Part shown: one piece after another, positions 8,926-16,355 of the stretch | How positions within the stretch are numbered: position 1 is the first letter of the stretch | How the letters are laid out: each line of letters opens with the position of its first letter | Assembly: GCA_046330455.1 (NCBI GenBank) | Contig: JAXLSU010000007.1 | Span: 124,001 to 188,000 of the forward strand | DNA length: 64,000 nt | DNA from: CAVQXR01 sp046330455 | GTDB lineage: Bacteria > Actinomycetota > Thermoleophilia > Gaiellales > Gaiellaceae | Reading direction: 5' to 3' | Notes under the pieces: generated by a model | Databases searched by the model: none | Told to the model about the DNA's origin: nothing | The model's input: only the letters and a program-made list of their open reading frames with translations | Program-made: the position numbers and the translations under genes

Positions 8926-11900
8926 GCGCCACGCCGATCACCCCGGCCCCGTTTCGCGGCCTCGCATCCTTCGGTTCCTCGGAGCTCGACACGCTCCTGT
9001 TCTTCGGGCGCGATCGCGAGTGCGAGGTGGTCGCCGCGAACCTCCTCGCCTCGCCGCTCTCGGTGCTCTACGGATCGACCGGCGTGGGGAAGAGCTCCCT
9101 CCTCTGTGCCGGGGTCGTCCCGCGGCTCCGGCTCGCTTCACCCGTGGTGCTCGCATTCGACGAGTGGGCGCAGCCGCCGGTCGACGGGCTCGTCCGCTCG
9201 CTCCGTCTCGAGGCCGAGCGCGTCGCCGGCATCGAGCTCCCCGGTCGCAGCACGATGCCCGGGCTCGCCGACGCACTCGACGAGGCCGCTGGGCTCGCCG
9301 GCGGCGAGGTACACGTCCTCCTCGACCAGTTCGAGGAGTACTTCGCCTACCGGGACCAGTGCGACCCGGACGGAGCGTTCGTCAGGCAGCTCGGCGAAGC
9401 GCTCGCCCGGCCCGGATCGCCGGCGACGTTCTTGCTCGCCGTCCGCGACGACGCCCTGTACCTCCTCGATCGGCTCACGCCCGCGATTCCGGGCGTGCTC
9501 TCCAACCGCCTGCGGCTCGGGCGGCTCGGCCACGCCGCCGGCGAGATCGCGATCACGGGCCCGATCGAGCGGGTCAACGAGCTCGGCGGCCTGCACGTCG
9601 AGGTCGAGCCGGAGCTCGTCGACGAGGTGTTGAGCAACGTGACGAGCCGTCCCGCCGGCAGCGGCGGCGGGCGCAACGGTGAAGCCGGGATCGAGGCGCC
9701 GTACCTGCAGCTCGTGATGGCGAGGCTCTGGGAGGCCGAGCGTGCGGGGGGCTCGTCGGTCCTGCGAGCGGAGACGTTGCGCTCGCTCGGAGGAGCGGGC
9801 ACGATCGCCACCGGTCATCTGGAGGCGGCACTCGGGTCGTTCACCTCGACGCAGGCAGACATCGCCGCGGCTGTCCTCGGGCAGCTCGTCACACCGTCGG
9901 GAACGAAGGTCGCGCACGGGCTCGCCGATCTCGCCTCCTATGCGGGCTCGCCGGCCGGAGAGACCCGGCAGGTGCTGGAGAGCCTCGTCGGGGAGCGGAT
10001 CCTGCGGCCGCTTGCGCCACTTCCGGGAGCCGCCGATCAGCGGTACGAGATCTTCCACGACGTGCTCGCCGAGCCGATCGCCGGCTGGCGCACCCGGCAC
10101 GCGGCCGAGCGCGGCTTCCTCGCCGAGCGTGAGCAGGCTGCCCGCCGTCACAGGCGCCTGTCGGTCGGGCTCGCAGTCGCGCTCGTCGCCGTGGCAGCGC
10201 TCGCCGCCCTGACCGTCTTTGCGTTCTCGCAGCGCGGCGAGGCGCGCGAGCAGGCACGCCTCGCCGAGGCCGGTAAGCTGGCGGCGTCGGCGACGGCGGT
10301 CGTGCGCGAAGACCCCGAGCTGGCCATGCTCCTGGGGCTCGAGGCGGCCGTGCTCGCCCCGACGGACGACGTCGAGGCCGCGCTCAGGGAGGCGCTGATC
10401 GCTGCCCGGGTGCGGACCGTGATCGGCGGGCGTGGCGACGATGCGGTACGCACGGCGCTGCTCGCGCCCGACGGGGCGAGCGTCGTGGTCCTCCGGGAGG
10501 CCGGCCGGCTCGAGCTGATTGACTCGATGACAGGGAACACGATCCGCGAGCTCGCCCCCGCCGGCGTCGTCTCCGTGGCGCTGGACGCGACGGGCGCGAG
10601 GGCGGCCCTGGGGCGCGCGGACGGCAGGGTCGAGGTCATCGTTCTCGACTCCGGGCAGACCGAGGAGCTCGGCATGGTCGCGGGCGTGCGGCGCGTTGCC
10701 TTCGCGGCCGATGGAAGCTTGCTTGCCGTGGGACGCTCGGGGGCCGTTCTCTGGCGCGACGGAGCGTCACGGCAACTCGCCGTCGAGGGAGCGCCCATCA
10801 CGGCCGACGCGCGCGACGGCGTGGTGGCGGCGGCGGCCGGCCGCCGGGTCATGGTGCAGGGCGCCGGGGGGCGGGTAGTGTCGTTCGACGGCGGTGCGAG
10901 AGTGCGGACGATCGCCGTCCTGCCCGGTGGTCGAGCCGTCGTCACCGGTGGGGGTGACGGCACGGCACGGATCTGGAATGTCACGACTGGGCTGCTGGTC
11001 CGGGAGCTGACGGGCCATCGCAGCCCGATCCTCGCGCTGGCGACGACCGGGTCGCTCCTCGCGACGGGCGGCGCGGACGGCACGGTCAGGGTCTGGGACA
11101 CGGTGCAGGGCCGCCTGACCGCCGTCATCGGCGAGCACGGGAACCTCGTCCGCAGCGTGACGTTCGATCCCACCGGATTGCGGCTCGCGACGACGAGCGA
11201 CGACCGCCTTGCCCGGATCTGGGACGTCGAGACCGGGCGACTGCTCGCCGAGCTGTCGGGCCACCGCGACAGCGTTCGCACGGCAGCCTTCGGTGGCGAC
11301 GTGGTGTTGACGGCCTCGACCGACGGGACCGCCCGGATCTGGGACCCCCGGTCAGACCCGACGCTTGCCCTGCTCGCCCGCTTCGACGCGCCGATCGTGA
11401 GCCTGTCGGCCCTTGCGCAGGCGCGCCTCCTGATCGGCCGGGCTGACGGCGTCGCCGTCCTCGTGAGCTCAACGGGCGAGTCGCTCGCCGACCTGCGGCA
11501 CGGCGACTCGCTCGTGGCCGCCGCCGCGTCGACCGACGGGCGCGTGCTCGTGACGGTCGGGGCAGGAGCCGTGCGCCTGTGGCGCGGCGAGGACGTGACG
11601 GTCCCCGTTGCCGAGCTCACCACGCCGGGCGAGCCACGTGCGGTCGCAGTCTCCGGCGACGGCAGTCTCGCCGCCGTGGCGATGCCGGACACCGTCTGGA
11701 TCCTCCGGGACGGACGGCTCGCCACGGAGATCGAGACGGAAGGCGCGGCAGGGATCGCGATCGCTCCGGACGCAGGGCAGGTCGCCACGGCCCACGACGA
11801 CGGGCGCGTACGGCTCTGGGACTTGACGGGCCGGCTCGAGGCGAGGCTCGAAGGCCATCGCGACGGCGTGACGGCGGTCTCGTACAGCTCCGACGGGTCG

Positions 11901-12311
11901 AGGCTCGTCAGCACGAGCCTCGATCACGACGCGCGTGTGTGGGAGCGCGGCGGCGGGCCGGCAATCGCCGTGCTCCGGGGCCACTTCGCACGCGTCGCGG
12001 GAGCGTCGTTCAGCGCGGACAGCCGCTGGATCGTGACGGCCGGGCCTGCGAGCGGCGCGCTCTGGGAGGTTGCGACCGGTCGGCTCGTCTCCTACCTTCG
12101 AGGTCACGAGGGCCCTCTCTCGGCCGCGCTGGTCACGCCCGCGGGCCCGACGATCGTCACGGGCGGTGCCGACGGAACAGTGCGAGGGTACGTGTGCGAG
12201 ATCTGCCGGGGGCTCGACGGTCTGCGCGAGCTCGCGACCCTTCGTCTCGCGGCGACGGGCAGGACGCTGACGCCGGAGGAGCGCGAGCGGTACCTGGGCG
12301 AGCAGCCCTGA
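8922..12311 (+). CDS. STAND NTPase (nSTAND1-like) with transmembrane segment and WD40 repeats
   Basis: A 1129-residue multidomain protein. The N-terminal NTPase starts APFRGLASFGSSELDTLLFF and has Walker A YGSTGVGKSSLL (about 49-60) and a Walker B/STAND motif VHVLLDQFEEYF (about 129-140). One hydrophobic helix (about 412-434) is followed by a charged coiled segment. At least ten WD40-like repeats fill the rest, for example TGGADGTVRVWD and TSTDGTARIWD-type blade ends. ATG 8922 overlaps the stop of the BTAD gene (ATGA). STAND proteins act as ligand-triggered switches, and the propeller is the expected sensor. The helix suggests membrane attachment with the NTPase in the cytoplasm. A signalling or defence role is inferred from architecture only. 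Confidence 0.88.
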   Translation: MSATPITPAPFRGLASFGSSELDTLLFFGRDRECEVVAANLLASPLSVLYGSTGVGKSSLLCAGVVPRLRLASPVVLAFDEWAQPPVDGLVRSLRLEAERVAGIELPGRSTMPGLADALDEAAGLAGGEVHVLLDQFEEYFAYRDQCDPDGAFVRQLGEALARPGSPATFLLAVRDDALYLLDRLTPAIPGVLSNRLRLGRLGHAAGEIAITGPIERVNELGGLHVEVEPELVDEVLSNVTSRPAGSGGGRNGEAGIEAPYLQLVMARLWEAERAGGSSVLRAETLRSLGGAGTIATGHLEAALGSFTSTQADIAAAVLGQLVTPSGTKVAHGLADLASYAGSPAGETRQVLESLVGERILRPLAPLPGAADQRYEIFHDVLAEPIAGWRTRHAAERGFLAEREQAARRHRRLSVGLAVALVAVAALAALTVFAFSQRGEAREQARLAEAGKLAASATAVVREDPELAMLLGLEAAVLAPTDDVEAALREALIAARVRTVIGGRGDDAVRTALLAPDGASVVVLREAGRLELIDSMTGNTIRELAPAGVVSVALDATGARAALGRADGRVEVIVLDSGQTEELGMVAGVRRVAFAADGSLLAVGRSGAVLWRDGASRQLAVEGAPITADARDGVVAAAAGRRVMVQGAGGRVVSFDGGARVRTIAVLPGGRAVVTGGGDGTARIWNVTTGLLVRELTGHRSPILALATTGSLLATGGADGTVRVWDTVQGRLTAVIGEHGNLVRSVTFDPTGLRLATTSDDRLARIWDVETGRLLAELSGHRDSVRTAAFGGDVVLTASTDGTARIWDPRSDPTLALLARFDAPIVSLSALAQARLLIGRADGVAVLVSSTGESLADLRHGDSLVAAAASTDGRVLVTVGAGAVRLWRGEDVTVPVAELTTPGEPRAVAVSGDGSLAAVAMPDTVWILRDGRLATEIETEGAAGIAIAPDAGQVATAHDDGRVRLWDLTGRLEARLEGHRDGVTAVSYSSDGSRLVSTSLDHDARVWERGGGPAIAVLRGHFARVAGASFSADSRWIVTAGPASGALWEVATGRLVSYLRGHEGPLSAALVTPAGPTIVTGGADGTVRGYVCEICRGLDGLRELATLRLAATGRTLTPEERERYLGEQP

Positions 12312-12447
12312 GCCCCGTTCTCTGCCCGCCGACGAACCGCGGTCTGGAAGGTCGCCGAGGTGTCCGTGCAAGGTGACGACCGAGCGAACGGCTCGGCCGA
12401 GAGGTGGATCGAGACGAGTGCCGCGGGAGGCCGGCGGCTAGGAAGAA

Positions 12448-12469
12448 CCCCGCTGTGAGCGGGGCTTTT
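12448..12469. terminator. bidirectional hairpin terminator
   Basis: CCCCGC and GCGGGG pair around the loop TGTGA and are followed by CTTTT on the + strand, which serves the STAND gene. On the - strand the same hairpin follows tRNA-Gly but has only a weak T-run (TTCTT). Confidence 0.65.
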
Positions 12470-12474
12470 CGAGG

Positions 12475-12548
12475 AGCGGGTGAAGGGACTCGAACCCTCG
12501 ACCTTCTGCATGGCAAGCAGACGCTCTAGCCAACTGAGCTACACCCGC
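12475..12548 (-). tRNA. tRNA-Gly (anticodon GCC)
   Basis: Read on the - strand from 12548, a full cloverleaf is visible: acceptor GCGGGTG/CACCCGC, a D-arm with AGCTCAGTTGG, anticodon stem CTGC/GCAG around loop TTGCCAT (anticodon GCC), and a T-arm with GGTTCGAGTCC. The discriminator base is U, usual for bacterial tRNA-Gly. CCA is not encoded. The gene is 74 nt and stands alone between converging flanks. Confidence 0.96.
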
Positions 12549-12752
12549 GCGCCCGACGAGTATAGCCGCAGGCAGGGCCTCTCAACCGTTGAAGGCGAGA
12601 GGCGTTCGATCGGGAGAGAGGTGCCGGCCGGATGTGCCGTCAACCCCGGGACTGCGTTGATTACCCGGCCGGCAGGAGTGGAGTTCTGCGGTCTGCGCTG
12701 GATTCCTCCCGACGCATTCTCCCGTTCTCGCGCTTCGTCTACGATCGGCTGG

Positions 12753-13466
12753 ATGCCGTCGCTGCTCGTCTTCGGAGCCCGTAACCTCGGACGCACGATC
12801 GCGCACCACCACGCCGCGAAGGGCTGGGACGTCGCGGCGGTGGCGCGGAGCGAGCCCACCCTGGAGCGGATCGCGAGCGAGGTGCCCGGTGCGCTCACGA
12901 TCCGGGCCGACGCCGTGACGCCCGCTGACGTCGAGCGGGCATTCACGGCCGCACGCGAGCGGTTCGGAGGGATCGACCTCGTCGTCTCGGCGATCAGCCC
13001 GTCGCTGCAGGGCCCGATCGGCGGCGGCGACATCGCCGCGGGCGGGCCGGAGGCGCTCGACCCGTATCTCAAGGTGCTGCTGCCCGCGCTCGTGAACGTC
13101 GTCACGATCGGGTCGCGAGCCCTGAAGGAACAGGGAAACGGCACGCTCGTCCTCGTCACGGGCGGATCGGCGAGGCGCGGGATGGCAGGGCGTGGGCCGT
13201 GGGCAACGGTCGCGTTCGCATCCCGCGGGCTCATCCAGGCCGTCGCGAGCGAGCTCCGCGAGCACGGGGTGCACGCAGCGCTGCTGATCGTCGACGCGAC
13301 GATCGAGAGCGAGAAGACGGCGGAGCGGCTCGCCGGGAAGCCCGACGAGCTCTCGACGACCGAGGAGGACGTCGCCCGCGCCGTCGACTACCTCGCCTCC
13401 CAGTCACCCCGCGGCTGGACGCACGAGCTCCAGCTCACCCCGCGCGGAGATCGCTGGGTGCCGTAG
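12753..13466 (+). CDS. atypical short-chain dehydrogenase/reductase
   Basis: A 237-residue Rossmann protein of the SDR superfamily. The dinucleotide-binding start is VFGARNLGRTIA, the Ser strand is LVLVTGGSARRG, and the rest follows SDR order (LVVSAISPSLQG in place of NNAG). The usual catalytic YxxxK is not present: the matching helix reads GPWATVAFASRGLIQAV. It therefore looks like an atypical SDR, possibly a binding protein or an enzyme with a different mechanism. ATG 12753 is the first start with the full Rossmann strand after it. The upstream region holds the divergent tRNA-Gly and no other gene. Confidence 0.78.
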   Translation: MPSLLVFGARNLGRTIAHHHAAKGWDVAAVARSEPTLERIASEVPGALTIRADAVTPADVERAFTAARERFGGIDLVVSAISPSLQGPIGGGDIAAGGPEALDPYLKVLLPALVNVVTIGSRALKEQGNGTLVLVTGGSARRGMAGRGPWATVAFASRGLIQAVASELREHGVHAALLIVDATIESEKTAERLAGKPDELSTTEEDVARAVDYLASQSPRGWTHELQLTPRGDRWVP

Positions 13467-13482
13467 CGGCCGGCCGCCATTC

Positions 13483-13507
13483 GGGCGGGATGAGATCCCG
13501 CCCCTAC
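13483..13507. repeat. REP-like palindrome, copy 1
   Basis: The arms GGGCGGGAT and ATCCCGCCC surround GAG and are followed by CCTAC. It sits 16 bp after the SDR stop and before tRNA-Cys. Further copies or inverted variants lie at 37087, 37426 and 62649, always between genes or at a gene end. Confidence 0.7.
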
Positions 13508-13539
13508 ACCGGGCCCGCGGCGATACGATTGAAGGCCGC

Positions 13540-13610
13540 GGCGCGGTGGCCGAGTGGTTAGGCAGAGGCCTGCAAAGCCTCGTACAGCGGTTCGAGTCCG
13601 CTCCGCGCCT
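13540..13610 (+). tRNA. tRNA-Cys (anticodon GCA)
   Basis: The acceptor stem GGCGCGG pairs with CCGCGCC. The anticodon stem GAGGC/GCCTC holds loop CTGCAAA (anticodon GCA), and the T-arm contains GGTTCGAGTCC. The discriminator is U, as expected for tRNA-Cys, and CCA is not encoded. The gene is 71 nt. Confidence 0.96.
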
Positions 13611-13737
13611 CCTTTCGCTGCGACCTCGGTGCCTCGGCGGCTCCCGGAGCGCCTCCCCCGATCGGGCGGGGCGGAACTCACCGCTCCGGAGGAGCGTCCC
13701 TCACCCGAAAGGGTCAAGGTGATCCCCCATCCGGCCG

Positions 13738-14271
13738 ATGGAGAGCGTGGTGGACCGCACGCTCCACAGGTTCCGGGTCGGCGCCGCCCGCCGCGGTCTG
13801 GTCGCGGCGGTGCTGGCGACCGCGTGCCTCGCGCTCGCGGCACCGGCCGCGGCAGCGCCCGAGGGGGTTCTGAGGCCGACGCTCACGTGCGTCGACGTGA
13901 ACGACGACGGGACGGTCACGGCTCACTTCGGCTACACGAACACCTGGGGACACGACGTGACGATGCCGGCCGGCCATCGGCGCAACTTCTTCCTCCCGCC
14001 TCCCGGCAACCGGGGGCAGCCGTCCTCGTTCAGCTCCGGGACGTTCGACGACGTGTTCAGCGTCACATTCAGCGGGCTCCTCCTCTCGTGGCAGCTCGGT
14101 GACGACGACGGGATCGGCGTCGCGATCGCGACGAGGAGCTCGCCGCGATGCACGAACGTGCCGGCAATGGGAGTCGACTCGCCGTGGCCGGCGCTGCTCG
14201 CAGCGGTCGGGCTCGGCGTCGCGATCACGTTCCGCCGGCGGACTGCCGGGTCGGCGGTGGCTCGAGGCTGA
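13738..14271 (+). CDS. exported protein with exosortase-type C-terminal sorting tail
   Basis: A 177-residue protein with a signal peptide (about residues 1-41: Arg-rich start, then LVAAVLATACLALAAPAAAA) and a tripartite C-terminus. The tail is a short polar motif with Pro (GVDSPWP, about 145-151), a hydrophobic helix ALLAAVGLGVAITF (152-165) and an RRR cluster (166-168). That is the layout of PEP-CTERM-like exosortase substrates. The mature part has a beta-rich module (FGYTNTWGHDVTMPAG, then GNRGQPSSFSSGTF) of a type common in secreted proteins of unknown role. Its TGATG junction with the glycosyltransferase gene and the exosortase two genes on make it the likely local substrate. Confidence 0.72.
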   Translation: MESVVDRTLHRFRVGAARRGLVAAVLATACLALAAPAAAAPEGVLRPTLTCVDVNDDGTVTAHFGYTNTWGHDVTMPAGHRRNFFLPPPGNRGQPSSFSSGTFDDVFSVTFSGLLLSWQLGDDDGIGVAIATRSSPRCTNVPAMGVDSPWPALLAAVGLGVAITFRRRTAGSAVARG

Positions 14272-15572
14272 TGGCCGGGACACTCGTCAACGCGCTGATG
14301 GCCGTCGCGCTGCTCCTGCTCGCCTGGGGGTTCGCGCAGTTCGTGCTCTGGTACCGGTGGGGCACCGCCGAGCTCGAGCGGGCCGTGGCACACCCGGGGG
14401 CTCCCCGGCGCACCTACCGCCTGGCCTTCCTCATCCCCTGCCTGAACGAGGAGGCGGTGATCGGCGACACGCTCGCCGAGCTGCGCCGCCTCGCGCCCGA
14501 CGCGATCGTGATCGTCGTCGACGACGGAAGCGACGACCGAACCGGCGAGCTCGCGGCCGCGGCGGGCGCCACGGTCGTCCGGCGAGCGCTTCCCGACGCG
14601 CGGCTTGGAAAGGGCGCCGCGCTCAACCACGGCTACCTCGAGCTCGCGCGGCTCGCCCATCGGAGGAGGTTTCCGGCCGAGCGGACGATCGTCGGTGTGA
14701 TGGATGCGGACGGCCGCCTCTCGGCCAACGCGGTCGCCGAGGTGCTGGCGCGCTTCGACGATCCGCGTGTCGGCGGTGTCCAGCTTCCGGTCAGGATCAG
14801 GAACAAGCGTCGGTTCCTCGCGCGGATGCAGGACTTCGAGTTCTGGGGCATGTCGGCGATCGCCCAGATGGCGCGAATCCGGACACGCTCGGTGTCGCTC
14901 GGCGGCAACGGGCAGTTCACGAGGTTCGCGGCGCTCGAGTCGGTCGATGCCGAGCCGTGGTCGGATGCGCTCACCGAGGACCTCGATCTCGGCATCGAGC
15001 TGACGCTCCGGGGCTGGGAGCTCGACTGCGCCGCGGCGGCCTGGGTGTCCCAGCAGGGGGTCGAGACCCTCGGGGCGCTCATGCGCCAGCGGACGCGCTG
15101 GTACCAGGGCCACATGCTCTGCGCGCGCAAGGCGATGCGTCTCTGGGAGTCGGAGCGGGTGGCACGGCGAACCGCGCTCGAGACGACCGTCTACCTCGTG
15201 ACGCCCGTCTTCGTGCTGCTGCCCTGGTCGATCGTGTTCACGCTCGGTCTCGGCCTGTTCGTGGCGAGCCTGGCCGGCGCCGGCGCGATCCCGCTCGACG
15301 GCGTCGAGGTGAACATCGCCTTCTACGCCGCGTTCTGGTACCTGCTGACGTTCCTGCCGTCGGTCGTGATCGGGCTGCTCTACGCCCGCCGGACCGACGG
15401 CGAGCGAGCCCTCACCGCGATCGCGAAGGGACACGTGCAGGTCTTCTACCAGTACGTCAACATGGTCGCCGTCTGGCGCGCCGTCGGTCGGATCGCCGCC
15501 GGGAGGACGACCTGGGCGAAGACGGCCCGCGTGCCGGAACGCGCATCCGGCCCGCTGCGGAGGGCCGCATGA
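14271..15572 (+). CDS. processive family 2 glycosyltransferase, membrane-bound
   Basis: A 433-residue GT2 enzyme of the cellulose/poly-N-acetylglucosamine synthase type. One N-terminal membrane helix (about 5-25) is followed by the catalytic domain: LAFLIPCLNEE, VVDDGSDDRTGEL (about 82-94), VMDADGRLS, the TED of LTEDLDLGIEL (about 233) and QRTRW (about 271). Three or so further membrane helices follow (about 300-400). QRxRW marks processive or lipid-linked transferases. The ATG at 14271 overlaps the previous stop (TGATG) and the gene overlaps the exosortase by 4 bp, so the three proteins are probably made together. Donor and acceptor sugars are unknown; it may glycosylate or anchor the sorted protein. 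Confidence 0.85.
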   Translation: MAGTLVNALMAVALLLLAWGFAQFVLWYRWGTAELERAVAHPGAPRRTYRLAFLIPCLNEEAVIGDTLAELRRLAPDAIVIVVDDGSDDRTGELAAAAGATVVRRALPDARLGKGAALNHGYLELARLAHRRRFPAERTIVGVMDADGRLSANAVAEVLARFDDPRVGGVQLPVRIRNKRRFLARMQDFEFWGMSAIAQMARIRTRSVSLGGNGQFTRFAALESVDAEPWSDALTEDLDLGIELTLRGWELDCAAAAWVSQQGVETLGALMRQRTRWYQGHMLCARKAMRLWESERVARRTALETTVYLVTPVFVLLPWSIVFTLGLGLFVASLAGAGAIPLDGVEVNIAFYAAFWYLLTFLPSVVIGLLYARRTDGERALTAIAKGHVQVFYQYVNMVAVWRAVGRIAAGRTTWAKTARVPERASGPLRRAA

Positions 15573-16288
15573 GCCGCCGCCTCGGGGCCGTCGCCGGCGT
15601 TGCCCGGCGGCTCGACCGTTCGCTCACGATCAGGGCGATCGCGACCCTCGGGCTCGTGTTCGCCGCCTACGTCGCACTCCACGAGCGCTTCGCGGCCTTC
15701 GACGCGATGCTCGCGCGGGCCGTGCTCGGCACGATCGGCTTCGAGACCTCGGGCGCGGGGACGACGCTCACGGTGCAGGCCGGTGGGGAGTTCGACGTGT
15801 ACGCGGTCGTGACCGGCTCCTGCTCGAGCGCGGCCGGCGCGCTTGCGGTCGGCGCGGTCGCGCTCGTCCTGCTCCCCGGGAGGGCCTGGCGGAGGTTCGT
15901 CGGCGCGCTGCTCGGCGCGGCCGCGTTCGTGGCGCTGAACGTCGCGCGGATCTGCTCGATCGTCCTGCTCGGATGGTGGCTCGCGACGGCAGACCGCTCC
16001 CTCGCGCTCGGGACGGTGCTCGCTCCCGCCGCCGTCGGCCTCTGCATCGCCTTCGCACCCCGCCTCGGGCCGCTACCACGGGTCGCGGCGCTGCTGGCGT
16101 CCGGCCTCTTCGGGGTGCTCGCCTACGACGTCGCTCGCGGGCTCGACTACTCCCACGGGATGAGCGCCTACCACGCGCTGGCGGGACCCGTGATCACGTT
16201 CGGCTCCCTCGCGGCCGCGATCGTCGTGCTGTGGCGTCTCGTCGCGGGATCGGGGAGGGCAGTCGGCACCCCGCTCGTCGACGTGTAG
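15569..16288 (+). CDS. exosortase/archaeosortase-family transpeptidase
   Basis: A 239-residue membrane protein with about seven hydrophobic segments. It carries the three separated residues of the exosortase active site: Cys in VTGSCSSAAGAL (about 85), Arg in LNVARI (about 127) and His in AYHALAGPV (about 202). These proteins cut tripartite C-terminal tails such as that of the first gene of this operon and attach the protein to an envelope component. ATG 15569 overlaps the glycosyltransferase stop (ATGA). The large accessory set seen in proteobacterial EPS loci is absent. Subfamily assignment would need profile searches. Confidence 0.8.
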   Translation: MSRRLGAVAGVARRLDRSLTIRAIATLGLVFAAYVALHERFAAFDAMLARAVLGTIGFETSGAGTTLTVQAGGEFDVYAVVTGSCSSAAGALAVGAVALVLLPGRAWRRFVGALLGAAAFVALNVARICSIVLLGWWLATADRSLALGTVLAPAAVGLCIAFAPRLGPLPRVAALLASGLFGVLAYDVARGLDYSHGMSAYHALAGPVITFGSLAAAIVVLWRLVAGSGRAVGTPLVDV

Positions 16289-16355
16289 CCGCCCCTCGTC
16301 AGGACGCCCGGGTAGGATCGATTTCCTGCGGCCGACGAGCGACCGGAGGGAACCC

